From Paraglaciecola chathamensis S18K6 (lineage in GTDB: Bacteria > Pseudomonadota > Gammaproteobacteria > Enterobacterales > Alteromonadaceae): DNA of 64,000 nucleotides. Below the pieces are notes generated by a model, which had not been told where the DNA came from, searched no databases, and saw only the letters and a program-made list of their open reading frames with translations. Below, piece by piece: positions 25,079 through 33,547 of the stretch. How positions within the stretch are numbered: the first letter of the stretch is position 1; each line of letters begins with the position of its first letter. Where the stretch lies: assembly GCA_000314955.1 (NCBI GenBank), contig BAEM01000053.1:1-64000 (forward strand), written 5' to 3'. The position numbers were made by a program, and so were the translations under genes.

Positions 25079-26299
25079 GTGAAACACCTTACTCCCCCTC
25101 CGCGCCTTTTAATGGGCCCCGGACCAATTAACTGTTATCCCCGGGTATTGAACGCCATGTCAACGCAACTGATTGGCCAATACGATCCAGTGATGACTGG
25201 CTACATGAACGAAGTGATGAGTTTATATCGAGATGTATTTGTCACTAAAAATCAGGCAACGCTGTTGATCGATGGAACATCACGCGCTGGGATAGAAGCG
25301 GTTTTGGTTTCTTGTATTGAACCTGGCGATAAAGTGCTCGTGCCTATTTTTGGTCGTTTTGGCCATTTGCTCAAAGAAATTGCTGAGCGAGCTGGGGCTG
25401 ACGTGCATTGCATTGAAGCCACCTGGGGTGAAGTATTCGAACCAGAGCAAATTGAAGACGCAATTAAGCGCGTGCAGCCTAAAGTACTTGCTTTAGTTCA
25501 GGGGGACACATCTACCACGATGCTGCAGCCTCTTGAACATATCGGAGAAATCTGCCGACGTCATGATGTAATTTTTTATTCAGACGCAACGGCCTCCATT
25601 GGCGGGAATCCGTTTGAGACCGATAAATGGCAACTCGATGCAGTGTCGGTTGGTTTGCAAAAGTGTTTAGGTGGGCCCAGTGGCAGTGCACCTATCACCC
25701 TCAGTGAGCGCTACGTGGAGTTAGTTCGCGGGCGTCAACATATTGAAGCCGGTATCAAAGCAGAGCACCATAATGCCGGCGCAGGAAGCCGCATTCGTTC
25801 TAATTACTTCGATATCCCCATGATCCTGGATTATTGGGGCGAGGAACGCTTAAACCATCACACAGAAGCCACCTCTATGCTTTATTGTGCGCGCGAGTGC
25901 GCAATTAATTTACTCGAAGAAGGCGTTGATGCCTCTATTGCACGCCATGAGTTACACGGCAATGCCATGTTAGCCGGTATTCAAGGGATGAACTTGAAAC
26001 CCTTTGGTGATTTAAAACATAAGATGAACAATGTTGTGGGTGTCTATATACCAGATGGTGTCGATGGTGAGCAGATACGCCAGCAATTGCTTCATGATTT
26101 CAATATTGAAATCGGCACGAGTTTTGGCCCACTGCACGGTAAAATTTGGCGCATTGGTACCATGGGCTACAACGCTCGCCAAGACACGGTACTGCATACC
26201 TTGCAGTCACTTGAGACCTTGCTTCGCCGAGCAGGCCATACGCTGCAACCTGGCCAAGCAATTGACAGTGCATTTACTGTGTACAACGGGAAAGGTTAA
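25079..26299 (+). CDS. pucG: (S)-ureidoglycine-glyoxylate aminotransferase (PucG type)
   Basis: This class V PLP aminotransferase has 406 residues. PLP Lys195 lies in GLQKCLGGPSGSAP. The N-terminal LLMGPGPINCYPRVL, the LIDGTSRAGIEAVL segment and QGDTSTTM are close to what I recall of Bacillus PucG, which moves the amino group of ureidoglycine to glyoxylate, giving oxalurate and glycine. Alanine-glyoxylate transaminase or pyridoxamine-pyruvate transaminase are alternatives, but the overlap of one base with the allantoate amidohydrolase gene favours the ureide role. The start is GTG. Confidence 0.82.
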   Translation: MKHLTPPPRLLMGPGPINCYPRVLNAMSTQLIGQYDPVMTGYMNEVMSLYRDVFVTKNQATLLIDGTSRAGIEAVLVSCIEPGDKVLVPIFGRFGHLLKEIAERAGADVHCIEATWGEVFEPEQIEDAIKRVQPKVLALVQGDTSTTMLQPLEHIGEICRRHDVIFYSDATASIGGNPFETDKWQLDAVSVGLQKCLGGPSGSAPITLSERYVELVRGRQHIEAGIKAEHHNAGAGSRIRSNYFDIPMILDYWGEERLNHHTEATSMLYCARECAINLLEEGVDASIARHELHGNAMLAGIQGMNLKPFGDLKHKMNNVVGVYIPDGVDGEQIRQQLLHDFNIEIGTSFGPLHGKIWRIGTMGYNARQDTVLHTLQSLETLLRRAGHTLQPGQAIDSAFTVYNGKG

Positions 26300-27525
26300 T
26301 GACCACATTAGCCCCCTACGCTATTCAAACATACGAGCGCTGTGATGTGCTCGCACATTTCAGTCAAGATCCTGATTGTATTAATCGGCAGTATCTTACA
26401 CCTGAACATTTACAAGCCAACCGCCAAGTTGCCCAGTGGATGGAACAAGCAGGCATGGAAACATGGCAAGATGCAGCTGCTAACCAATGGGGTCGTTATC
26501 CAAGTAAAGCTCCAAACGCGAAAACGCTCGTTATTGGCAGCCACTTAGACACAGTGCCTAACAGCGGTAAGTACGATGGGATCTTAGGCGTGTTAGCCCC
26601 GTTAAGCTTAATTCACTACTTGCATGATCATCACATCGAGCTGCCTTTTCATCTCGAGTTAGTCGGTTTTGGCGATGAAGAAGGCACACGCTTTGGCGCG
26701 ACATTGCTAGGCAGTTGCGCGGTTGCAGGCACGTGGCAAGAAAAATGGAATGATTTATCGGATGAAAATGGCATAACACTTAGGCAAGCATTTATTGATG
26801 CTGGGCTTGATATCAGTGAAGTGAAAAAAGCGTCTCGCCAAGAAACCAATGTCGATGATTTTTTCGAGTTCCATATTGAACAGGGCCCAGTACTAGAGCA
26901 AAACGATCTCGCTGTTGGTGTGGTCAATGGTATTGCCGGAGCAAAACGCTTTTCTATCACCTTGAAAGGCTTAGCAGGACATGCAGGCACAGTACCTATG
27001 CCGATGCGCCAAGATGCCCTAGCGGCTGCAAGCGAAATGATTTTAGCGATTGAACGTTTAGCCACAGAAAAGGGTATTGTTGCTACTGTCGGGCATCTTA
27101 AGTGTTTATCCGGGGCGGTTAACGTTATTTCAGGGGCGACCACCTTCAGTCTGGATATTCGTAGTATCGATGATGCCCTACGTGATGAGACGCTTAAGCT
27201 TATCATCGATGAATTAAAGGGTATCGCTGAGACACGACGTATCCAAATGGATATTACGCCCACACACCAAGCGCCTGCTGTAAAATGCGACGAAAATTTA
27301 CAACTGCAATTGCTAAACGCATTTGAGGAGACGGACACACCGCCTTTTACGCTTGCGTCAGGCGCAGGACACGACACTATGGCAATGGCAGCAGTTTGCC
27401 CTGTGGCCATGATGTTTATGCGCTGTGAAAAAGGCTTAAGTCATCACCCAGCAGAAGCGATAGATGTACCGGATATAGAAGCAGCACTAAAAGTGATGTT
27501 CGCCTTTTTAAAAGAATATGTTTAG
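26299..27525 (+). CDS. allC: Allantoate amidohydrolase (M20 family)
   Basis: This 408-residue binuclear metal hydrolase of the AllC/HyuC group cleaves allantoate to ureidoglycine, CO2 and ammonia. Metal ligands are visible in GSHLDTVPNSGKYDG (H and D), GDEEGTRFG (Glu), FHIEQGPVLE (His) and GLSHHPAE (His). GAGHDTMAMA is also conserved. N-carbamoyl amino acid hydrolases are close relatives, so the exact substrate rests on context: the gene's start codon overlaps the end of the pucG-type gene. Its product would be the aminotransferase substrate. It ends the operon before a strong hairpin. Confidence 0.85.
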   Translation: MTTLAPYAIQTYERCDVLAHFSQDPDCINRQYLTPEHLQANRQVAQWMEQAGMETWQDAAANQWGRYPSKAPNAKTLVIGSHLDTVPNSGKYDGILGVLAPLSLIHYLHDHHIELPFHLELVGFGDEEGTRFGATLLGSCAVAGTWQEKWNDLSDENGITLRQAFIDAGLDISEVKKASRQETNVDDFFEFHIEQGPVLEQNDLAVGVVNGIAGAKRFSITLKGLAGHAGTVPMPMRQDALAAASEMILAIERLATEKGIVATVGHLKCLSGAVNVISGATTFSLDIRSIDDALRDETLKLIIDELKGIAETRRIQMDITPTHQAPAVKCDENLQLQLLNAFEETDTPPFTLASGAGHDTMAMAAVCPVAMMFMRCEKGLSHHPAEAIDVPDIEAALKVMFAFLKEYV

Positions 27526-27531
27526 GTAAGT

Positions 27532-27563
27532 ATTGCCCGGATCGTTGAGTCGATCCGGGCAAT
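27532..27563. terminator. Bidirectional hairpin between convergent genes
   Basis: A perfect 13-base stem, ATTGCCCGGATCG/CGATCCGGGCAAT, with a TTGAGT loop lies 6 bases after the allantoate amidohydrolase stop and 15 bases from the stop of the opposing cupin gene. The T-tracts are short, but the stem strength and convergent position indicate a shared terminator. Confidence 0.75.
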
Positions 27564-27577
27564 ATAGGTTGGAATGG

Positions 27578-27889
27578 TTATATACTGCCTTCGCTTTCAA
27601 TCACTAAAATACGGGCCTCACCCACAGGGCTTGCAACATGCTCAGTTCCCTCATCTGCATAAAACACATCACCTTGATTGAGCAAGCTGGTGTGAACGAT
27701 GCCATTTTTCATGTACTGCATTTCGACCATGCCATCGAGCACGGCAAAAACCTCTTGCCCCTCGTTTACATGCCAGCGATAAGGTTCGTTTGTCCAATGC
27801 AGCTTGGTGGTAATGCCGTTCATATTAGCGATTTTCATTGATCCCCAAGGAAGTGATGCGGTAAATTTTTTACTTCTGATAATTTCCAT
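27578..27889 (-). CDS. Small cupin-domain protein
   Basis: The protein has 103 residues forming a single cupin barrel. Metal-binding positions are only partly evident (WHVNEGQEVFAVLDG and EGTEHVA, giving two His and Glu). Small stand-alone cupins of this kind are of unknown function. It is convergent with the ureide operon and followed on its own strand by nothing. Upstream, the ribosome-binding site AGAGGAA is clear. A role in ureide or purine metabolism is possible but unsupported. Confidence 0.8.
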   Translation of the reverse strand: MEIIRSKKFTASLPWGSMKIANMNGITTKLHWTNEPYRWHVNEGQEVFAVLDGMVEMQYMKNGIVHTSLLNQGDVFYADEGTEHVASPVGEARILVIESEGSI

Positions 27890-27927
27890 ATATTCCTCTA
27901 TATCAATTTTCTGCCTTAGCTTCTTTA

Positions 27928-28545
27928 TTATGGTCTATTTAAGGTAAATTTCTGCTCAGAGTTCACTTTAAAATAATCTCCTGCTCCGCCAGCGCGCAAT
28001 ACGGGCTTTGCTAATGCGGTGTTGTAGATACCTTCTTCTATTAGTGAGTTGTCTATATGGACCCCCACAACTTCCCCCATTACCATCCATGTATCGACCA
28101 ATTTTCCGTCTGCTTCAGTCAGTTGCATAATTTGTGTCTTTTTACACTCGAACACGCAAAGACTGTTAGCGACATGTGGGACATCAACTACGTTCGATTT
28201 GCCGATTGCTAAACCAGCAAAATCAAATTCACTTTGTGTGCTTGGTAACGTCGCGCTGGTTTGATTCATCGCATCTACAAGCGACTCAGAGACTAAGTTC
28301 CAACAGAACACGCCACTTTCTTGAATATTTTTCACAGTATCTTTATAGCCGATACTGGAAAAACCGATTATCGGTGGGTGGTAGTTAAAGGCATTAAAAA
28401 AACTATAAGGCGCTAAATTTAAGTCACCAGATAAGGATTTGGTGGATATCCAACCAATCGGTCGAGGAGCGATAATGGCGTTAAAAGGATTATGTTTAAG
28501 GTTATGCCCTAGATGAGGCTGATAAAAGTAACGTTGATGGGGCAT
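27928..28545 (-). CDS. Flavin reductase-like (FMN-binding split barrel) protein
   Basis: This 205-residue protein has the flavin reductase-like domain: FNAIIAPRPIGWIST, NLAPYSFFNAF and IIGFSSIGYKDTVKNI are family hallmarks that contact FMN. Members reduce flavin for monooxygenases or act as NAD(P)H-dependent reductases of unknown partner. No monooxygenase gene is next to it. It lies 38 bases upstream of the cupin gene on the same strand, so the two may be cotranscribed. Confidence 0.85.
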   Translation of the reverse strand: MPHQRYFYQPHLGHNLKHNPFNAIIAPRPIGWISTKSLSGDLNLAPYSFFNAFNYHPPIIGFSSIGYKDTVKNIQESGVFCWNLVSESLVDAMNQTSATLPSTQSEFDFAGLAIGKSNVVDVPHVANSLCVFECKKTQIMQLTEADGKLVDTWMVMGEVVGVHIDNSLIEEGIYNTALAKPVLRAGGAGDYFKVNSEQKFTLNRP

Positions 28546-28561
28546 GGGAAATTCCTAAGTA

Positions 28562-28586
28562 CACATAATAAAACCCGCAACGGGTT
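28562..28586 (-). terminator. Terminator downstream of glsA
   Basis: On the minus strand the hairpin AACCCG-TTG-CGGGTT is followed by TTATTATG. It lies about 65 bases after the glutaminase stop codon and just before the flavin reductase gene. Confidence 0.6.
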
Positions 28587-28651
28587 AGCATGTTTATTAC
28601 TAAAACCCGTATCTTGTTATTTTATCTACTATTTTTATAAAACGTAATGAT

Positions 28652-29572
28652 TTAATGGCCAAAAATGGACCAACCAGTTTCATGCACCAGCATTTCGAGG
28701 GCCTCGGTGCCCAATTTACTATTACCTATTTTGTCTAAACCCGGAGACCAGACTGCAATTGATGCTTTACCTGGAGCGATAGCTAGGATCCCCCCACCAA
28801 CGCCACTTTTACCGGGCAATCCAACGCGATAGGCAAACTCCCCAGAACCATCATAATGACCGCACATTAACATCAGTGAATTTATGCGCCGGGCCCGGTG
28901 TTCAGGCACAACACGACTACCAGTACTTTGATTTGTGCCGTTAGAGACTAGAAACAAGCCGGCTTTGGCGAGTTGTTCCGTGGTCATCGAAATTGAACAA
29001 TGATGAAAATACGTTCCTAGTACTTTTTCGACAGGATTTTCTAAACGCTCGAATGACGCCATAAAATGTGCAAGTGACGCATTTCTGCTGCCTGTCATCA
29101 TTTCAGATTGCGCGACCTTTTCGTCTATTGAAATACTTTCATCATTGGCCACAAAACGCACAAAATGTAATATTTCTGCAAGGCTTTCTTTGGGCTCATT
29201 ATGCCCCATAATGGCATCAGCTATCGCGATAGCACCGGCATTAATAAACGGGTTTCTCGGTATTCCACTTTCATGTTCAAGCTGCACAATTGAATTAAAT
29301 GGGTCGCCAGACGGTTCTCGACCTACCCGCGCCCATAGCGCGTCGCCAAGTTTGCCCAGCGCCATAGTCAGGGTAAAGACCTTTGAAATACTTTGAATGG
29401 AAAATAAGGTATCTGCGCAACCGGCGCTGTAGACCTTACCTTCTGGAGTTACCACTGTGAGCGCGAATTGGTTGGGATCAACACAGGCTAATTGTGGTAT
29501 GTAGTTCGCTACTTTACCCCGGTCAGTGCGAGAGCGCATTTCCTGGTAAATACTGTCAACGATGTTTTGCAT
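28652..29572 (-). CDS. glsA: Glutaminase
   Basis: The 306-residue serine-dependent beta-lactamase-fold glutaminase deaminates glutamine to glutamate and ammonia. Catalytic Ser and Lys are in SIQSISKVF, and conserved [36 protein letters not shown] and a C-terminal [11 protein letters not shown] are all present. The length equals that of E. coli GlsA/YneH. It is monocistronic, with a hairpin terminator after it. It supplies ammonia/glutamate and may help with acid stress, as in E. coli. Confidence 0.94.
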   Translation of the reverse strand: MQNIVDSIYQEMRSRTDRGKVANYIPQLACVDPNQFALTVVTPEGKVYSAGCADTLFSIQSISKVFTLTMALGKLGDALWARVGREPSGDPFNSIVQLEHESGIPRNPFINAGAIAIADAIMGHNEPKESLAEILHFVRFVANDESISIDEKVAQSEMMTGSRNASLAHFMASFERLENPVEKVLGTYFHHCSISMTTEQLAKAGLFLVSNGTNQSTGSRVVPEHRARRINSLMLMCGHYDGSGEFAYRVGLPGKSGVGGGILAIAPGKASIAVWSPGLDKIGNSKLGTEALEMLVHETGWSIFGH

Positions 29573-29655
29573 CTATTGGCCTTTCTTAATAAACAAATGT
29601 GAGGCCATCAACTGGCTAAATAATGTCAGTATTGCTTTTAACATAGCAACTTAAC

Positions 29656-30210
29656 TTAAGTATGCGATAAGTCACAACATTGCATTGAGACTTTTTTATG
29701 GGTACGGGCACTTACCCCAGCGTGATCAAAAACGGCGACCGATGGACTTTTGTTCAACAATAACCATTGATAGCCTAATTCTTTAAATCCTAATCGCTGA
29801 TGAAATTTTGCTGATGGCGGATTAGGTGGCACAAGGTTATATTCACAAACCACATGATTAACACCTTGGGCTTTGCTCCATGTAAACAAATCTTGATATA
29901 AGACAGTGCCTAGTTGCCTCCCTTGATAACGAGCATCAAGCACAATTCGATCAATATACATATAGTTCGCTAAATGATTTTTAAACCAAGCATAATTTTC
30001 GTTGATGTAATGACTGTTCGGCCCCATTACCAGCAAAAAACCAGCAACAGTACCTTTAACAACTAACACTCTATGATACGCAGATAAGCTATGTAATTTA
30101 GCGACATCGTCTTGATTCATAGCGCTAGTATGCGCCACCTCAGCGAGATTCAATTCAACAACCCGTTCAAAATCGTGTTCGGTCGCATCTCTTACGTAAA
30201 TATCGCTCAT
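29656..30210 (-). CDS. GNAT-family N-acetyltransferase
   Basis: The protein has 184 residues with the GNAT fold: YIDRIVLDARYQGRQLGTVLYQDLF carries the R/Q-x-x-G-x-G/A acetyl-CoA loop, and NPPSAKFHQRLGFKELG is the usual C-terminal strand-helix. The acceptor is unknown. The last 20 residues extend beyond the typical fold. It is transcribed alone or with the following glutaminase gene (about 80 bases apart). Confidence 0.85.
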   Translation of the reverse strand: MSDIYVRDATEHDFERVVELNLAEVAHTSAMNQDDVAKLHSLSAYHRVLVVKGTVAGFLLVMGPNSHYINENYAWFKNHLANYMYIDRIVLDARYQGRQLGTVLYQDLFTWSKAQGVNHVVCEYNLVPPNPPSAKFHQRLGFKELGYQWLLLNKSPSVAVFDHAGVSARTHKKVSMQCCDLSHT

Positions 30211-30264
30211 GTTATATCTGTCCTGTTAACGCGTTTTTCTTAATCTATTAATTTTCGTCACCTG

Positions 30265-31740
30265 TTAAAAAGTGTCGCAAGCATAACGCACATTTGAACG
30301 GGATGAATCACCCTCGAGCAAAATATGATTATTGATGCCAGCAATTACATCATCACTATGATGGTTCACATAGATAATTGAAGTGGTTGTAGATTTAGCG
30401 ATGGTTTCGATCACCGCAAGAATACGCTGACGATTAATCTCGTCGAGCCCATTACAAGGTTCGTCTAAAATTAATAATGGAGGATGTTTAACCATAGCAC
30501 GTACAATTAATGCCAAGCGCTGATCACCGAAGGATAACTGCTGAAAAGGAGTACTTTCATGATCATCCAATCCAATAAGCGCTAACCAAAGCTTGGCTAA
30601 ATGTATCTGCTTTTTTGTCGGTTGTTGGTACAAACCTATGCTGTCATAAAAGCCCGAAAGCACAGCATGAAGTAGGCTGCAATTCACGCGGTAAGAAAGA
30701 TGAAATGCATTTGAAAGAAAACCAATATTTTTCTTGATATCCCAGATACTTTCTCCGCTTCCGCGTTTAAAACCGAAGACAAAAATATCATTCACATAAC
30801 ACTGGGGGTGATCACCCGAAATAAGCTGTAAAAGGCACGTTTTGCCAGAACCATTCGGCCCACTTAGTTGCCAATGTTCACCTAGTTTAATTTCCCATGT
30901 CAGTGCTTCAATGATTGCCCCTTGCGGATATTTAATCGCTACATTATTCAAACGAACTATTGTATCACCTTGCTTAAATGAGTTACGCGTAACACTTGAG
31001 TCTGGCGCAGGAAGTGAAAAACACGTTTGTTGAAGCGTTAATAATCGCGCTAAATCACCAACAGCTATCTGATCTTCAGTTGTGACAGTAGACTGTAATC
31101 CCCCCTGCGACACCAACCCATAATGTGTCACAAATGATGGTATTTCTGACCAACGATTGATGACCAAAACCATACAAATATCTGTATGTAACTCAGTAAT
31201 TAATTCAGCTAATTTTTGCTGCATGTTGCTGTCTAAACCATCAAATGGTTCGCCTAAAATCAGTAAGTCTGGCTCAGCAATTAACGCTCTAATTAAAAGT
31301 AATTTTCGCGTTTCCCCGGTGGAAAGTGCGGAAAAATCACGGGTCAATAAAGGGGAAAATTCGAACAGTTCAATAAGTCGTTTACACAAGGGTAAATTCA
31401 ATAATTCATCAATACTTTGCACACTAACACTGAGTAATTCATACACTTTGGTGGGAACCGGGATTATGTCCAGTATGTCTGCCGCATCTTTTTCTCGCTC
31501 CTGTTCAATTAGCGCTTGCTGGCTTTCATAGGAGACCAGTTCGATGTGGCCGAAATCACTGACTAACGTACCCTGCTGTATGTCGCCATAACCGGCTAGC
31601 ACAGCCGCTAAAGCGGATTTCCCTGCCCCATTTTGGCCAACCAAGACCCAATGCTGCCCCTTTTCGACAGACCAATTGATTCCGTGCAGCGAAAATGTTG
31701 AAGAAAATTCGACATTTAGGTCTGTTAAACAAATACTCAT
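30265..31740 (-). CDS. modF: ModF-like twin ABC ATPase
   Basis: This 491-residue protein has two ATPase domains in one chain and no membrane segments. Walker A motifs are GQNGAGKSALA (about 36-46) and GPNGSGKTCLL (second half), and each half has a signature (LSTGETRKLL and LSFGDQRLAL) and Walker B (LLILGEPFDGLD and LLILDEPCNGLD). The order and sequence resemble E. coli ModF/PhrA, whose role is still poorly defined. No modABC genes are nearby. The first Walker B has Gly where Asp is usual (LGEP). It is 66 bases downstream of the MarR-type gene on the same strand. Confidence 0.85.
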   Translation of the reverse strand: MSICLTDLNVEFSSTFSLHGINWSVEKGQHWVLVGQNGAGKSALAAVLAGYGDIQQGTLVSDFGHIELVSYESQQALIEQEREKDAADILDIIPVPTKVYELLSVSVQSIDELLNLPLCKRLIELFEFSPLLTRDFSALSTGETRKLLLIRALIAEPDLLILGEPFDGLDSNMQQKLAELITELHTDICMVLVINRWSEIPSFVTHYGLVSQGGLQSTVTTEDQIAVGDLARLLTLQQTCFSLPAPDSSVTRNSFKQGDTIVRLNNVAIKYPQGAIIEALTWEIKLGEHWQLSGPNGSGKTCLLQLISGDHPQCYVNDIFVFGFKRGSGESIWDIKKNIGFLSNAFHLSYRVNCSLLHAVLSGFYDSIGLYQQPTKKQIHLAKLWLALIGLDDHESTPFQQLSFGDQRLALIVRAMVKHPPLLILDEPCNGLDEINRQRILAVIETIAKSTTTSIIYVNHHSDDVIAGINNHILLEGDSSRSNVRYACDTF

Positions 31741-31806
31741 AGAAACCCTTCATTGAAATCTTTTTATGTGCCTTATTGAAAAGGCGCTCAACATACCGCT
31801 TCGCTA

Positions 31807-32229
31807 TTACGCTAATTTATTTAGTACTTCTAGCACGGTAGACAGTTGTTTAGGACTAATATCTTTTACTGCCTCATCAAATGTATTTTTACAACTGAGA
31901 AAAGCATACTTATATATATCTCGCCCAGTAAATGTCAGTTTAACTAAACTGACACGCGCATCTCGATTGTTTTTTTCTTTTTCAACCAAGTGAATTTTTT
32001 CCATCGGTGTCAATAATCGAGTCACCCCTGATGCAGTAAGATTAACTGCGTCTGCAAGTTCTGTTCGGCTCATGACCTGATTTTGCGCATAGTTTAAGTG
32101 ATGTAACACCATAAACTCACTCAAGCTTATCCCGTGCACACCTAATGCGCGGTCAGCCTTTTTAGATAATTTCCCCACTGTTCCTGATAGTGAAAACAGC
32201 AAAGCTAAAGAAGCAGGAAGTTGGTCCAC
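31807..32229 (-). CDS. MarR-family transcriptional regulator
   Basis: This 140-residue winged-helix regulator has the recognition region NQVMSRTELADAVNLTASGVTRLLTPMEK and the wing KNNRDARVSLVKLTFTG. MarR proteins bind palindromes as dimers and usually respond to small ligands. It is upstream of and codirectional with the ModF-like ATPase gene, so that gene is the most likely target, along with itself. TTGAT/ATCAA half-sites are clustered in its upstream region at 32302-32335. Confidence 0.88.
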   Translation of the reverse strand: MDQLPASLALLFSLSGTVGKLSKKADRALGVHGISLSEFMVLHHLNYAQNQVMSRTELADAVNLTASGVTRLLTPMEKIHLVEKEKNNRDARVSLVKLTFTGRDIYKYAFLSCKNTFDEAVKDISPKQLSTVLEVLNKLA

Positions 32230-32623
32230 AATAAAATACTCCGATTAATAAGTGTAAACGATTGTAGCGTAAGATCTGAACTACAACTCAAGCGCGCACA
32301 CTTGATAAATATTTGATCAATCAAGCATATATCAACCATAATACAAGTACAAATTAAAGATATGAAAACAATAACAAAAGCGTTTCGCAGGTTTCTTGTG
32401 AGTGAAATCCACTATAAATAGTGATATATAGACGTAGTTAGCGCTTGCACTTATATGAAGGAAAAATAGATATTTATATTTAGCAGTTTTATTTATTTTT
32501 GAATTCTACTAAACAATATTTTACTTTTTTGCAGTTCCCTCTATAAATTCAGCCGATTTTCTCGTGGTAGAGGACCACTTTGTTGTACAATAAAGGCCTT
32601 AATAATTTTCGTTTAGTAGGGAT
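32230..32623. other. Intergenic region between divergent genes
   Basis: This 394-base AT-rich spacer lies between the MarR-type gene and the rhamnosyltransferase-like gene and must contain both promoters. The clearest structure is 32302-32335, with repeated TTGAT and ATCAA half-sites including CTTGAT...ATCAAG, a possible MarR operator. No open reading frame or RNA gene was seen. Confidence 0.5.
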
Positions 32624-33460
32624 ATGTTTCAGCATTTTTTAATTACCCGCTTTAATTTACGCAAGCAAGATTGGCAAACGTCAAAACATAACAAACAAGT
32701 ATTGACCGATACCTGGATGGAGAATCGCTTAGCACTGTTTGAGGACTACTGTTTTTCTTCGTTACAGGCACAGACGGAGCAAAACTTTACGTGGCTTGTG
32801 TTCTTTGACACCACTACGCCAGACAGATTTCGTAGTGTGATAGCCCGTCTAGAACAAACATTCAGTCAATTCACCCCTATCTATATAGACGGAATGGACG
32901 AGTTCTTACCTCAAAGCAGACGCCAAATAAATCAACGCTTAACCCAACCTTATGTCATTACATCTCGGCTCGATAATGATGATAGTTTGCATCAAGATTA
33001 TATTAAGGAAGTACAGAGTCACTTTGCTGAGCAGCAATTTATGGCTATTGATTTTGTAGATGGCTTTACCTTACAAGTTGAACCTCAAGTGCGTTTTGCC
33101 AAACGTTCCCACGTACATAACCCTTTTCTAAGCCTAATTGAAAAAGCGGATGAGATAAAAACAGTATGGTTTTTAGAGCGTCACGGTCAATGGAGTGAAA
33201 TCAAAGCGCTTGTTCCAGTACGCGCCAAGCCTATGTGGATGTCAGTCATTCACATGGAAAACAAAGTGAATACGTTTCTTGGGTTTGACAATATACCTTG
33301 GAACACAATAGCGGCATTTCACTTAAAACCAGAGATTGAACAAGCGCTTGCGCACAAACGTTTACCATTTGAAGCATGGAAAGTACAAAGCCTGAAAAAT
33401 AAATTGAAAACCTTGTGGAAAGTTAATTTCAAATTATTTAAACGCCGTCTTATGAAATAG
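32624..33460 (+). CDS. Putative rhamnosyltransferase-family protein
   Basis: The 278-residue protein resembles the 'putative rhamnosyl transferase' family. Features are an N-terminal FQHFLITRFNLR, the TWMENRLALFEDYCFSSLQAQT segment, FTWLVFFD and the probable metal/nucleotide site SRLDNDDSLHQDY. No signal peptide or membrane helix is present. It stands alone rather than in a polysaccharide cluster, so the acceptor cannot be inferred. The C-terminus is strongly basic. Confidence 0.8.
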   Translation: MFQHFLITRFNLRKQDWQTSKHNKQVLTDTWMENRLALFEDYCFSSLQAQTEQNFTWLVFFDTTTPDRFRSVIARLEQTFSQFTPIYIDGMDEFLPQSRRQINQRLTQPYVITSRLDNDDSLHQDYIKEVQSHFAEQQFMAIDFVDGFTLQVEPQVRFAKRSHVHNPFLSLIEKADEIKTVWFLERHGQWSEIKALVPVRAKPMWMSVIHMENKVNTFLGFDNIPWNTIAAFHLKPEIEQALAHKRLPFEAWKVQSLKNKLKTLWKVNFKLFKRRLMK

Positions 33461-33480
33461 AAGTGAGATCTAAACATGAA

Positions 33481-33506
33481 AAGTGCAGCCCTTTGGCTGC
33501 ACTTTT
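33481..33506. terminator. Bidirectional terminator
   Basis: A perfect stem, AAGTGCAGCC/GGCTGCACTT, with a CTTT loop has six T on the plus strand and a corresponding A-run on the other side. It lies between the convergent rhamnosyltransferase-like and aminotransferase genes and serves both. Confidence 0.9.
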
Positions 33507-33547
33507 TTAATTACATTTTCGCTATCAGTATTTTTAACAGCGTAAGT

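Noticed and set aside
26649-27410. Long open frame of 253 codons on the minus strand inside the allantoate amidohydrolase gene
   Set aside because: It is fully antisense to a gene with clear metal-binding motifs, and its translation is rich in Ser, Pro and Arg with no recognisable fold. It is a composition shadow.
27578-28545. Cupin and flavin reductase genes as part of the ureide pathway
   Set aside because: They are on the opposite strand, separated by a strong hairpin, and neither shows motifs specific to ureidoglycine or ureidoglycolate enzymes.
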